From positions 5,001 to 69,000 of the forward strand of contig NZ_JAAKDW010000006.1 in assembly GCF_011038845.1 (NCBI RefSeq): a DNA stretch of 64,000 nucleotides, written 5' to 3'. This DNA comes from Enterococcus sp. ZJ1622. GTDB taxonomy: Bacteria > Bacillota > Bacilli > Lactobacillales > Enterococcaceae. Under the pieces are notes generated by a model, which saw only the letters and a list, made by a program, of their open reading frames with translations, was not told the origin of the DNA and ran no database searches. A program made the position numbers and the translations under genes. Numbering within the stretch: position 1 is the first letter of the stretch; each line of letters starts with the position of its first letter. This document shows, in pieces, positions 9,171 to 17,685 of the stretch.

Positions 9171-9217
9171 AAAAATAGAGCGAAAACGTCTCGTAGGTCT
9201 TTTCGTTCTATTTTTTT
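9171..9217 (+). terminator. Terminator of ecsAB
   Basis: AAAAATAGAGCGAAAA (9171-9186) pairs with its near-complement at 9200-9215, followed by a T-rich tail. Confidence 0.85.
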
Positions 9218-9270
9218 GTTAAAAGTCGGTTTTTTGAATGATAAATAAGTGAAAAAGAACGTATATGTGC

Positions 9271-9299
9271 TTGACGTTCAGGGCTTTGGCGACTAGAAT
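9271..9299 (+). promoter_or_regulatory. Sigma-A promoter of ccrZ-trmB
   Basis: TTGACG at 9271-9276 and TAGAAT at 9294-9299, separated by 17 bases, about 45 bases before the ccrZ start. Confidence 0.7.
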
Positions 9300-9345
9300 A
9301 ATAAGTACTGCAAATCATAGAGTTAAGAGGACGGGAGAATGCATG

Positions 9346-10125
9346 ATGGAGTTTCAGTTAGACCAAGAGTGGCGGTTACGTCCCATCAAAGGTGATACAG
9401 GAAAAACATACATAGGCATGCGTGACGAAGACAAGGTTTTTATCAAACGAAACACGACTCCGATGCTTGCTGCACTATCCCGTGAAGGAATCACACCAAA
9501 GCTTGTCTGGACGAAGCGTACAGGGAATGGAGATACGCTGACCGCGCAAGAATGGCTAGAAGGACGCTTACTGACACCGACAGAGATTGGGCAGAGGAAC
9601 GATGTGATCGATGTATTGTATCATCTGCATCATTCGAATTCGCTCAAAACGATGCTGAATCGTATCGGCGGACGCGTGATGACTCCGGAAAAGATGCTGC
9701 AAAAATACGAACAAGATTTACCGGAAGCACTCAAAGATCATCAGTTCCTGACGATCGTCCATCAGTTTTTGCGTCAGCAAGTACCGCAGATGGAAAAAGA
9801 ACAATTTGCAGTGGTCCATGGAGATGTGAATCATCGTAATTGGTTAGTTTGTAAAAATTATTTATATTTAGTGGACTGGGACTCGATCATGTTTGCTGAT
9901 CCAGCGGTCGATATCGCAACGATCTTAGGGAATTACGTTCCTCTATCAAGCTGGAACCAATGGCTGATCAGTTATGGCATACGTCCTACAGATGAAGTAC
10001 TGGAAAAATTCCACTGGTATGCTGCGATGAATCTATTGCAAGAAATCACGCGTTACTGTAAGCGAGAAGATCATCGACGGATGAATGAAGAGATTTTACA
10101 ATTAAAACGAATTTTTAGCGGCTGA
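9346..10125 (+). CDS. ccrZ: CcrZ/YtmP family phosphotransferase (cell-cycle regulator)
   Basis: A 259-aa kinase of the choline kinase/aminoglycoside phosphotransferase fold. The Brenner-type catalytic motif HGDVNHRN is at 158-165 and the metal-binding LVDWD at 175-179. Length and position directly before trmB match S. pneumoniae CcrZ and B. subtilis YtmP. In pneumococcus CcrZ couples FtsZ to DnaA-dependent initiation; that role is inferred here. Two adjacent ATGs (9343, 9346) are possible. The second gives an 8-base gap to GGGAG and is chosen. It is not expected to be an antibiotic-resistance enzyme, despite the fold. Confidence 0.8.
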   Translation: MEFQLDQEWRLRPIKGDTGKTYIGMRDEDKVFIKRNTTPMLAALSREGITPKLVWTKRTGNGDTLTAQEWLEGRLLTPTEIGQRNDVIDVLYHLHHSNSLKTMLNRIGGRVMTPEKMLQKYEQDLPEALKDHQFLTIVHQFLRQQVPQMEKEQFAVVHGDVNHRNWLVCKNYLYLVDWDSIMFADPAVDIATILGNYVPLSSWNQWLISYGIRPTDEVLEKFHWYAAMNLLQEITRYCKREDHRRMNEEILQLKRIFSG

Positions 10126-10191
10126 GGTTTGGCCCAAACTCTACGGAGATTTGGCCAGCCTTTTTTAATTAGAGAAAGGAATGGATAAATA

Positions 10192-10854
10192 ATGCGTGTT
10201 CGAAATCGCCCTGGCGCTGCGGAAATGCTAGCAGCCCACCCGAATTTTGTTATCAGCGAACCAACTGAATGGAAAGGAAAGTGGAAAGAACTTTTTGGCA
10301 ATGATCACCCGATCCACATTGAGATCGGTATGGGGAAGGGTCAATTCATTACCGGAATGGCAAAAGCACATCCTGAAATCAATTATATCGGCGTAGAAAT
10401 GCAAGTAAGTGTGGTTTCTATCGCATTGGATAAGCTGATCGAATGTCCTCTTCCAAATCTGAAACTGCTTCACGTCGATGGCTCAGCTTTGACCGAGTAT
10501 TTCGCAGATAGCGAGATCGATCAAATCTATCTGAATTTTTCTGATCCATGGCCGAAAAAGCGACATGAAAAACGTCGTCTGACTTATAAAACATTTTTAG
10601 CAGTCGATGAACAGATCTTACGACCAGAAGGAGAAATCCATTTCAAGACAGATAATCAAGGTCTGTTCGAGTATTCTTTAGCTAGTTTTTCTCAATATGG
10701 TCTGATCCTTCAGCAAGTCTGGCTCGATCTGCATCAAAGCGATTTTGAAGGAAATATCATGACCGAATATGAAGAAAAATTTTCTTCGCGAGGCCAGCGT
10801 ATTTATCGGGTTGAAGCAAAGTTTCCTGATAAGACGAAAAAGAAAAAAGCATAA
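10192..10854 (+). CDS. trmB: tRNA (guanine-N7-)-methyltransferase TrmB
   Basis: A 220-aa class I SAM-dependent methyltransferase that makes m7G46 in tRNA. The SAM motif [10 protein letters not shown] is at 41-50. The signature [14 protein letters not shown] at about 117-130 and a C-terminal TEYEEKF motif are family hallmarks. It follows ccrZ by 66 bases. The gap holds GTTTG/CAAAC and GGCTG/CAGCC complementary segments before a T6 run, a possible weak terminator or attenuator. A shared terminator with the convergent ade lies downstream. Confidence 0.95.
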   Translation: MRVRNRPGAAEMLAAHPNFVISEPTEWKGKWKELFGNDHPIHIEIGMGKGQFITGMAKAHPEINYIGVEMQVSVVSIALDKLIECPLPNLKLLHVDGSALTEYFADSEIDQIYLNFSDPWPKKRHEKRRLTYKTFLAVDEQILRPEGEIHFKTDNQGLFEYSLASFSQYGLILQQVWLDLHQSDFEGNIMTEYEEKFSSRGQRIYRVEAKFPDKTKKKKA

Positions 10855-10863
10855 AATAAAAAA

Positions 10864-10915
10864 CAGCGAAAAAGGAGCGGACAAAGCGATATCCGTTCCT
10901 TTTTCGTTATTTTTT
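10864..10915. terminator. Terminator between trmB and ade
   Basis: A 15-bp stem (CGAAAAAGGAGCGGA at 867-881 of this kilobase with its complement at 10892-10906), flanked by A-rich DNA on the left and T-rich DNA on the right. It serves the convergent trmB and ade transcripts. Confidence 0.85.
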
Positions 10916-10918
10916 CGA

Positions 10919-12649
10919 TCAGCAAGGTGGGATCAGGCAGAATTCAGAAAAGGAGAATAGCCCTTTATCAGTGATCTTTAATTCTGGGATGACGGATAAG
11001 GTCAGAAATGAAAGAGTCAAAAACGGATCGAAATCCTGACTTGCACCAAGCTGACGTGCCATATGTGTCAAGTGGACTAACTGCTGATCCACCTGATCGT
11101 AGGGTGCTTGCGTCATAAGACCGCCAATTGGCAAAGGGACACAGGCTAATTCCTGCTGGCTGTCAACAACGACCATGCCACCGCCTTTTTTGATCAGAAG
11201 ATCTGCAGCATAGCGCATATCAGCATCATTTGTCCCAACAACAACAAGATTATGGGAGTCGTGGGCGATGGTCGTAGCTAAAGCCCCGCTTTTCAGTTGG
11301 AATCCTTTGACGATCCCCAAGCCGATGTTTCCAGTTTGATGATGGCGTTCAATCACGGCAATCTTCAACTGATCTTCTTCTGTTGAAGGAACGAACAGTC
11401 CGTTTTCTCGTTGGATTTCTTCGATAAGATCATTCGTCAGCAGACTATTCGGAACGATCTCGATCACATGTGCTTTGGAAGAAGAAGGCAGAACGAGATC
11501 GAACGAGTGGTTCTCGATAGGACAAGCATTCATTTCAGGCAATCGCTCGGTATAAGGATTCTTGGTATTTAGAAAACAGCTTTCTTGTAGTTTTCCGTTT
11601 GATACGACAAGTTTTCCTTTGAAATATACTTCATTTATCGGTAATTTTTCCAAATCATCTGTCAAGAAAAAATCCGCTTGATAACCAGGAGCAACTGCAC
11701 CGAGTGTCCGTAACCCAAAACATTCTGCTGCATTCAATGAAGCCATTTGGATTGCTTGCAATGGTTCCATCCCTAGTTTGATCGCTTGACGAACGATATG
11801 GTCGATTGATCCTTCGGCAACCAAGTCATTGATTAATTTATCATCAGTCACGAATAGACAGCGACGGGAATTTTCAGGAGTGATCGCTGGGAACAATGCG
11901 TTGAGGTCTTTTGCAACAGTTCCTTCACGTACCATCAGATACATACCTAATGCTAAACGTTCTCTTGCTTCTTGTGCAGTGGTGGCTTCATGATCTGTCT
12001 TTATCCCAGCTGCCAGATAGACGTTCAGCTCCTCTTTGTGGATGCCAGCTGCATGTCCATCGATGTTTTTGCCATAGTGATGCATCAGTTGGATTTTATC
12101 TAAAATGTCTGGTTCGTTATTTGCGACAGCTTGATAATTCATGACTTCTGCAAGGCCCAGTACTTCAGGCAAAGTCACAAAAGGTTCGAGTGTTTGTGCA
12201 TCTAGGACTGCTCCGCTAGTTTCAAAAGGCGTGACAGGAACGCAAGAAGGCAACATGACAAAGATATTCATTGGCGCGCTTTTCGCATCTTCGATCATAA
12301 AAGACAACCCTTCACTGCCTGCCACATTCCCAATCTCATGCGGATCAGTAATCACAGAGGTCACACCGTGCAATAAGGAGATTTTTGCAAACTCTCGTGG
12401 GGATAAGAGTGAGCTTTCGATGTGTACGTGTCCGTCGATAAATCCTGGAACTAAGTATTGTCCTTTGGCATCAACTATCTCAAGTCCTTCATATTCACCG
12501 ATTCCGATGATTTTTCCATCACAGATTGCCACATCTTTGCTCATGATTTCTTTCGTAAAGACATTGATGATTTTTGCCTGTTTGATCACTAAATCAGCAG
12601 GCTGTCTTTTAGCAGCCACTGATATATGTTTGTTTAGCAATGATTCCAC
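10919..12649 (-). CDS. ade: Adenine deaminase
   Basis: A 576-aa amidohydrolase that converts adenine to hypoxanthine for purine salvage. Metal ligands HVHIESS begin at residue 74, VTDPHEIGNV lies near 96, GHAAG near 200 and DHE near 222. An FVTDDK Asp motif and the C-terminal MTQAPY region are typical of Ade. Translation starts at GTG (12649): on the minus strand AGGAGG lies 7 bases before it. A monocistronic unit, convergent with trmB and divergent from comGA. Confidence 0.95.
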   Translation of the reverse strand: MESLLNKHISVAAKRQPADLVIKQAKIINVFTKEIMSKDVAICDGKIIGIGEYEGLEIVDAKGQYLVPGFIDGHVHIESSLLSPREFAKISLLHGVTSVITDPHEIGNVAGSEGLSFMIEDAKSAPMNIFVMLPSCVPVTPFETSGAVLDAQTLEPFVTLPEVLGLAEVMNYQAVANNEPDILDKIQLMHHYGKNIDGHAAGIHKEELNVYLAAGIKTDHEATTAQEARERLALGMYLMVREGTVAKDLNALFPAITPENSRRCLFVTDDKLINDLVAEGSIDHIVRQAIKLGMEPLQAIQMASLNAAECFGLRTLGAVAPGYQADFFLTDDLEKLPINEVYFKGKLVVSNGKLQESCFLNTKNPYTERLPEMNACPIENHSFDLVLPSSSKAHVIEIVPNSLLTNDLIEEIQRENGLFVPSTEEDQLKIAVIERHHQTGNIGLGIVKGFQLKSGALATTIAHDSHNLVVVGTNDADMRYAADLLIKKGGGMVVVDSQQELACVPLPIGGLMTQAPYDQVDQQLVHLTHMARQLGASQDFDPFLTLSFLTLSVIPELKITDKGLFSFSEFCLIPPC

Positions 12650-12678
12650 TCGTGGACCTCCTAAGATAAATTTTTACT

Positions 12679-12706
12679 AGTATAACATAAATTCGGTTTT
12701 TGCCAA
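12679..12706 (-). promoter_or_regulatory. Sigma-A promoter of ade
   Basis: On the minus strand TTGGCA, 16 bases, then TATACT preceded by TGT (extended -10). It ends about 30 bases before the GTG start. Confidence 0.65.
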
Positions 12707-12779
12707 TGTTTTTTTCATAATTTCTCCATTTCAAAATAAAATACAGTAAAAGGCGTATATTTCTTGTGGAGGGATAAAA

Positions 12780-13706
12780 ATGGACATAAAAGAACTATCG
12801 GATCGACTTATCGATGAAAGCTTTAGAAACAAAGTGCAAGATCTCTATATCTTACCATTTGAAGCCGGCTTCCAGATTTATTTGCGTCGGGGGAAAAAAC
12901 GAACGTTGGTGCGTTCTTTATCTTCAGAAGCCGGGCAGCAGATGATCTCAAGATTCAAATATCTAGGGCAGATGGATATCGGCGAAAAACGCAAGGCACA
13001 GTTGGGCTCATTCACTTATTATCTGCCTGATCGAGCGATCCGTTTACGTTTATCTTCAGTAGGTGATTATCGGCAGAGAGAAAGCTTGGTGATCAGGTTA
13101 CTGTATCATGTGGACGAAAGTCATTTTCGCTGTTTTTGTCTGGAAGATCTTTCTATTATCGAAAACCAGACAAAAAAACGTGGGTTGTATTTGTTCAGCG
13201 GGCCAGTCGGTTCAGGCAAGACATCCTTGATGTATCGATTAGCACGTGAAGAAAAATTGCAAGTCGTCACGATCGAAGACCCTGTAGAAATCGAAGAGCC
13301 GCTGTTTTTACAGCTGCAAGTCAATCCGAAAATCGAACAGACCTACGAGCAATTGATGAAACTTGCTTTGCGTCATCGTCCTGATTTATTGATCATTGGA
13401 GAAATCAGGGATCAAAAAACGGCGCATGCGGCTATACGTGCTTCTTTGACGGGACATCGTGTATTTGCTACGGTTCATGCGCGCGATTTGGAAGGAACAA
13501 AAGCTCGGATCTGCGAGCTTACTTCAAGAGATGAAGGTCTTACTGAATGTTTGTCAGGAGTCATTTATCAAGAGATCCTATCAGATAGCCAGCAGGAACC
13601 GACTGCATTATGGAGTTACCAGTTTCATGAAACCGGGAAAAAGAAAACGTGGGAGGAAAGCTATGGTGATGCGCAGCAGAAGAAATGGCAATCGAAAAAG
13701 TTCTAA
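12780..13706 (+). CDS. comGA: Competence type IV pilus assembly ATPase ComGA
   Basis: A 308-aa secretion ATPase of the PilB/GspE family that powers assembly of the DNA-uptake pilus on the inner face of the membrane. Walker A GPVGSGKT is at 141-148, the Asp box IEDPVEIE at 165-172, Walker B LLIIGEIRD at 203-211 and the His box TVHA at 231-234. There is no tetracysteine zinc motif, usual for Gram-positive ComGA. It starts at ATG with GGAGG upstream and overlaps comGB by 44 bases. I see no pneumococcal-type ComX box or clear B. subtilis-type ComK box upstream. Confidence 0.93.
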   Translation: MDIKELSDRLIDESFRNKVQDLYILPFEAGFQIYLRRGKKRTLVRSLSSEAGQQMISRFKYLGQMDIGEKRKAQLGSFTYYLPDRAIRLRLSSVGDYRQRESLVIRLLYHVDESHFRCFCLEDLSIIENQTKKRGLYLFSGPVGSGKTSLMYRLAREEKLQVVTIEDPVEIEEPLFLQLQVNPKIEQTYEQLMKLALRHRPDLLIIGEIRDQKTAHAAIRASLTGHRVFATVHARDLEGTKARICELTSRDEGLTECLSGVIYQEILSDSQQEPTALWSYQFHETGKKKTWEESYGDAQQKKWQSKKF

Positions 13707-14712
13707 AACATTGAATCGAAAACAGCAAGGCCAGTTTGTGCAAGTGATGGGGGAACTTCTAGCCAACGGATTCAGTCTGCAAGAAGCGCTTTGGCTTTTA
13801 CACCATATTCGTTTGCTACCTGCACCACCATTAGAAAATGCACAAAAACTGCTTCAAGAAGGGCATCCTCTCTATGACGTATTAAACCAGATGGGCTTTG
13901 ATCAGGAACAGCTGGTACAGATCGAGCTAGCAGAGACACATGGGAATCTGATTGAAACCTTGCATGGATTAGCAGAACAGTTTCGTTTAGTGGATGGCTT
14001 TCGAAAAGAATTGAAAAAACTGATCAGTTATCCGCTGCTCCTGATGTTGTTCCTGATAGGGATCCTAATCAGTCTTCGCCAGATTATCCTGCCGCAGCTT
14101 ATCGGAACGAATATGGTCATGGAAGGTCATTGGGGCGTTCATTTTATCCAATCTGTCCATTGGTATTTTTTTGGCATGATCGGTGTAGCAAGCAGTGTAT
14201 GGGGATGGATGAACAAGAAACTGACAAAAATGGATGTGATTCAAAAAAGCGAATGGATCAGCAGAAAAATCGGGATCGGCAAGGTCTATGCGTTGTATCA
14301 ATCTGCTTATCTGGCGTTAGAGATTGGTAAACTTTTTTATGAAGGATTAGAACTCAAACAGATTATTTTTTGCCTGCAGGAAACGAAAAAAGGGAGTCTG
14401 CTCCAATCGCTCGCGGTCCAAATGATGGATGGCCTAGAAACCGGTATCCCTTTAGCAATGCAGTTTCAGCATTACGATTTTTTGACAGAAGAATTCAGTA
14501 AAATCATTTTACAAGGTGAAGCGAAAGGCAATCTGGGAAAAGAACTATTATTCTACAGTGAATTGACTAGAAAACAGTTTTTTCAACAGATCAGTCATTG
14601 GCTTCACTGGCTTCAACCCATTCTTTTCTTAGGCGTTGCAGCGCTGATATTGACGATTTATGCTGCGATCTTGTTGCCTGTTTATGGAAATATCGAGGAG
14701 GTCTTGAAATGA
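13663..14712 (+). CDS. comGB: Competence type IV pilus membrane protein ComGB
   Basis: A 349-aa GspF/PilC-type platform protein. It has two GspF domains, with membrane segments at roughly residues 125-150, 165-185 and 320-345. The start at 13663 is chosen because GGGAGG ends 7 bases before it; upstream in-frame ATGs lie inside comGA and lack an SD. The N-terminus is very basic (RSRRNGNRK). It ends in ATGA, sharing bases with the comGC start, which indicates translational coupling. Confidence 0.92.
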   Translation: MVMRSRRNGNRKSSKTLNRKQQGQFVQVMGELLANGFSLQEALWLLHHIRLLPAPPLENAQKLLQEGHPLYDVLNQMGFDQEQLVQIELAETHGNLIETLHGLAEQFRLVDGFRKELKKLISYPLLLMLFLIGILISLRQIILPQLIGTNMVMEGHWGVHFIQSVHWYFFGMIGVASSVWGWMNKKLTKMDVIQKSEWISRKIGIGKVYALYQSAYLALEIGKLFYEGLELKQIIFCLQETKKGSLLQSLAVQMMDGLETGIPLAMQFQHYDFLTEEFSKIILQGEAKGNLGKELLFYSELTRKQFFQQISHWLHWLQPILFLGVAALILTIYAAILLPVYGNIEEVLK

Positions 14713-15002
14713 AAAAAACAAATATCACGAGAAAACAACTAACGAGATTGAACGGATTCACCTTGATTGAGATGCTGGTGGTTCTGCTCGTCATCAGTGT
14801 CTTGGTTTTATTGTTCGTGCCTAATATTTCACGTTACCGGGATCATGTCAATCAGGAAAGCCGCGAAGCTGTCATCCAGTTGGTCGATACGCAAAAAGAG
14901 CTGTATTCTTTACAAAACAATGGAAGGATCCCCACAGTGGAGGAGTTACTGAATGAAGGATATATCAAGCAGGAACATGCAGATATCTACAACCGCAACT
15001 GA
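14709..15002 (+). CDS. comGC: Major competence pseudopilin ComGC
   Basis: A 97-aa prepilin, the main pilus subunit. A basic N-terminus leads to the peptidase site LNG-FTLIEML with the conserved Glu at +5 and a hydrophobic helix VVLLVISVLVLLFVP. GAGGAG lies 8 bases before the ATG. The end overlaps comGD by 50 bases. Short length and motif match ComGC of Lactobacillales. Confidence 0.93.
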   Translation: MKKTNITRKQLTRLNGFTLIEMLVVLLVISVLVLLFVPNISRYRDHVNQESREAVIQLVDTQKELYSLQNNGRIPTVEELLNEGYIKQEHADIYNRN

Positions 15003-15441
15003 CCGGCAATTATCAAGTTACACGTTGTTCGAACTTCTGCTCGTGTTTCTACTGATAACAGGGATACTTGTGTTCCCAGCATTTTCTTTTTCTTCATGGC
15101 AAGAAGAACATGCTGTTTATCGTTTTTTCGGACAATTCGAAAAACGGATCTATGCGGTGCAAAAGAGTGCAATCGTCAATCAGCAGCAGACGGGATTTGA
15201 TTATATAAAGGAAAAAGAAAAAATTCGATTTCAGCTACCGGATGACCCGCTTTTCGATTGGGAAGAACTGAAGATCCCAGAAGCCCTTATCCTCCAACGT
15301 TCTGCACCGATCACATTCGCTGCAAGGACAGGAAATGAAAGTTCACTGAAGGCGTATCAATTTTATTGGCCGGAAAAGAACAAGACGGTGATTTATCAGT
15401 TTCAGATGGGAGGCGGACATTATACGAAAAAAATCGAGTAA
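14953..15441 (+). CDS. comGD: Minor competence pseudopilin ComGD
   Basis: A 162-aa minor prepilin. The N-terminal site is LSS-YTLFELL followed by a hydrophobic helix, so the usual -1 Gly is Ser and the first mature residue is Tyr; the +5 Glu is kept. The ATG at 14953 has GGAGGAG 8 bases upstream, inside comGC. An internal ATG at 14977 has a weaker SD. It overlaps comGC by 50 bases and comGE by about 23. Confidence 0.85.
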   Translation: MKDISSRNMQISTTATDRQLSSYTLFELLLVFLLITGILVFPAFSFSSWQEEHAVYRFFGQFEKRIYAVQKSAIVNQQQTGFDYIKEKEKIRFQLPDDPLFDWEELKIPEALILQRSAPITFAARTGNESSLKAYQFYWPEKNKTVIYQFQMGGGHYTKKIE

Positions 15442-15763
15442 AGACGGTTTTGTTTTTCTCGAAGCGCTTGTCGCTTTAACGATTGCAGCGGTATGTGTTT
15501 ATATGATGCATCATGGAAATCTATTTTTACTAAAGGCTGAAAAAGAAAGCAGTGAAGAAGTCGCTCTTGCTCGCCGTTTATATGAAGACGTCAAAACATA
15601 TCGTATCCATCAGGAACTACCGAAGCGAAAAGCGCCGTTTGATAAGGATGAGAAAGTGATCATAGCAAAAGAGGGGAAAATCCGGCAAGTGTGGATTACG
15701 AATGGAAAAGAAGTGATCGAAATTGAAAAAACAACTGAAACTGACAGGATTCACACTGATTGA
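15419..15763 (+). CDS. comGE: Minor competence pseudopilin ComGE, apparent ATT (or ATA) start
   Basis: Read in this frame the protein carries a complete prepilin motif, KDG-FVFLEALVAL followed by a hydrophobic helix, before the first in-frame ATG at 15503. Between the upstream stop (15389-15391) and the motif there is no ATG, GTG, TTG or CTG. GGGAGG at 15408-15413 lies 5 bases before an ATT (15419) and 8 before an ATA (15422), so one of these is the likely start, giving 113-114 aa. Starting at 15503 would delete the cleavage site and helix. Position between comGD and comGF supports ComGE. A sequencing or evolutionary frameshift is the alternative. Confidence 0.75.
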   Translation: MIRKKSSKDGFVFLEALVALTIAAVCVYMMHHGNLFLLKAEKESSEEVALARRLYEDVKTYRIHQELPKRKAPFDKDEKVIIAKEGKIRQVWITNGKEVIEIEKTTETDRIHTD

Positions 15764-16151
15764 GTGCTTGATGGCCCTGCTCATCTTAAGCAGTGTCTTA
15801 CTCACTTTCAGCCTTTTATTCCAACAGACAGAAGAGGTCAATCATTTGCTGCAAAAAAAGGATCATAAGGAATGGCTGGTTTTCCTCGCGCAACTAGAGG
15901 AAGAAACAGCACACTGCACGCAATTTTACGTGAAGGACAATCAGTTTTATTATGAAGTGGATGGAAGGATGTATATAATCGAACGTTATCAGGATCTCAT
16001 CCGAAAACGACGTACGACAGGCGGACACCAGCCGATGCTGACAGAAGTGAAAGAATTTGAACTGCAAGAAGAGGAGACGAATATAGCGCTTTTTATCGAA
16101 TTCAAAAATGGAGAGACTGGATATGGGATTTGGACAAAACCGAAAATATAA
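15723..16151 (+). CDS. comGF: Minor competence pseudopilin ComGF
   Basis: A 142-aa minor prepilin with peptidase site LTG-FTLIECL followed by a hydrophobic helix. The start is TTG at 15723, with only a weak SD (AAGAAG) upstream. Translation is probably coupled to comGE, which it overlaps by 41 bases. The soluble part matches the ComGF pattern (LAQLEEE ... YYEVDGRMY ...). It overlaps the comGG start region. Confidence 0.88.
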   Translation: MKKQLKLTGFTLIECLMALLILSSVLLTFSLLFQQTEEVNHLLQKKDHKEWLVFLAQLEEETAHCTQFYVKDNQFYYEVDGRMYIIERYQDLIRKRRTTGGHQPMLTEVKEFELQEEETNIALFIEFKNGETGYGIWTKPKI

Positions 16152-16560
16152 AGGGAGTATCTTGTTTTCGACGCTGTTTCTTGCTTTGCTGGGGAGTGTA
16201 TTGATGGTCGCTCTGTTAGAAAATTACCGATTATCAGCAGACCTCCATGTACGTGTAAAACATTTTTATTTGGCTAAAACGATGAAGCAGATGTTTTTGT
16301 CTGAATATGGGCCTCGTTTAGAAACCGGAGAAGAGACGTTAAAGGAAGGGACATATCATTATAGTGCTGGAACTGTCATATACCGTCAAGTGAAACAGAA
16401 GGTGGAACTGCAAATCGAAGTCGCACCATTTACTTTTGAATTTACGGAAGAATTGAGTGGTACAGAGAATGATACAGAAAATCGGAATGTTCGTGAAAAC
16501 GCCCTCTTTTCTGTTATAACACTGTTTCCGACAAAAAAATGTTTGGCATTTCACAAATAA
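16123..16560 (+). CDS. comGG: Competence pilus minor component ComGG
   Basis: A 145-aa protein with one N-terminal hydrophobic helix (SILFSTLFLALLGSVLMVALL) after a short basic stretch. The family usually has a degenerate prepilin motif, and here only KGSILFSTL is seen. The ATG at 16123 is chosen since GGAG lies 9 bases upstream; an ATG at 16108 lacks an SD. It is the last comG gene. No clear terminator follows before the ytxK promoter region. Confidence 0.8.
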   Translation: MGFGQNRKYKGSILFSTLFLALLGSVLMVALLENYRLSADLHVRVKHFYLAKTMKQMFLSEYGPRLETGEETLKEGTYHYSAGTVIYRQVKQKVELQIEVAPFTFEFTEELSGTENDTENRNVRENALFSVITLFPTKKCLAFHK

Positions 16561-16653
16561 AATTCGGTGAAAACGATTGAAATTTTGCTGATTGTTCGAT
16601 AGAATTAAACAGGTGGAAAAATTGTTATAATATATCTAGAAATGAGGTGCACC

Positions 16654-17661
16654 ATGTTACCAGAAAAAATGGAACAAGGGTTTAATCAAAACCTGGAAGC
16701 TATTCAGCTTTTACAAAATGCATTGGGAACTTCCTTTTTAGAAGCCTACGTCGAAAATGCTGAGAATCTAATCGACAATTATCAAGTACGTGTGGTGGAT
16801 GGAGTGCCGGATAAAGAAACGGCCAAACGAATCGCTGCACTTTACGAAGAATTGAAACAGTTGTCGTTCGAACCAGAGGAATGGCGTCGTCTGTCACAGC
16901 TGCTTTTATTGAAAGGTAGTCAGACAGAGCATCTCCAAGCGAATCACCAGTTGACACCGGATGGCATCGGATTTTTATTTGTTTTCTTGATTGAGCAACT
17001 ATTCACAAACAAAAAAGAACCGGTCAAGATCCTAGACATCGCAGCAGGGATGGGCAACTTGTTATTGACAGTTCTTTTAAACCTAACGAATGCAGGATAC
17101 CGAGCAGAAGGTTTTGGTGTGGATATTGATGATACTTTGCTGGCTGTCGCAGCTTCTACAAGTGATCTGACACAAGCGAATGTTCAGTATTTCCATCAAG
17201 ACGGGTTGCAGGATTTATTGGTGGACCCAGTAGATGTTGCGATCAGCGATTTGCCGATCGGTTATTATCCGAATGATCAAAAAGCGAAAGAATTTTTAAC
17301 AAGTGCAAAAGAAGGGCACAGCTACGCACATCATTTACTGTTGGAACAAACAATGAAGTATGTGAAACCAGACGGATTTGGCTTGTTTTTGATGCCAAGC
17401 AATTTCTTGGAAACAGAACAAGGCGAAGAAATCAAAAAATGGTTCAAAGAAGAAGGCTATCTTCAAGGCATGATCCAGCTGCCTGATGAGTTGTTCCGTA
17501 ACAAGGCATCACAAAAAAGCATTTTAATTTTACAGAAAAAAGGACCACAGGCAAAACAAGTCAAAGAAGTACTGCTTGTGAAACTTGCTTCACTAAAAGA
17601 ACCGGAGAAGGTGACTGAATTCTTCAAAGAATTTGAACTTTGGAAATCATCTTCTCTGTAA
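16654..17661 (+). CDS. ytxK: YtxK-type class I SAM-dependent DNA/RNA methyltransferase-like protein
   Basis: A 335-aa protein. The SAM-binding motif ILDIAAGMGN lies near residue 126 and DLPIGYYP near 198 is a variant of the NPPY catalytic motif of N6-adenine methyltransferases. A helical N-terminal domain precedes it. The order ytxK-ackA is the same in B. subtilis. The ATG at 16654 follows GAGGTG by a few bases. A TATAAT-like -10 lies at about 16625. Substrate unknown; no restriction partner is present, so a restriction-modification role is not supported. Confidence 0.85.
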   Translation: MLPEKMEQGFNQNLEAIQLLQNALGTSFLEAYVENAENLIDNYQVRVVDGVPDKETAKRIAALYEELKQLSFEPEEWRRLSQLLLLKGSQTEHLQANHQLTPDGIGFLFVFLIEQLFTNKKEPVKILDIAAGMGNLLLTVLLNLTNAGYRAEGFGVDIDDTLLAVAASTSDLTQANVQYFHQDGLQDLLVDPVDVAISDLPIGYYPNDQKAKEFLTSAKEGHSYAHHLLLEQTMKYVKPDGFGLFLMPSNFLETEQGEEIKKWFKEEGYLQGMIQLPDELFRNKASQKSILILQKKGPQAKQVKEVLLVKLASLKEPEKVTEFFKEFELWKSSSL

Positions 17662-17685
17662 TCATTCAACTAGAAGGAGAGTAAT

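Noticed and set aside
9346-10125. Aminoglycoside or choline phosphotransferase (resistance gene)
   Set aside because: The fold is shared, but length, motif and the ccrZ-trmB order indicate the conserved cell-cycle protein.
16642-17661. Restriction-modification methyltransferase
   Set aside because: No specificity or restriction subunit is nearby, and the ytxK-ackA pairing is a core-genome arrangement.
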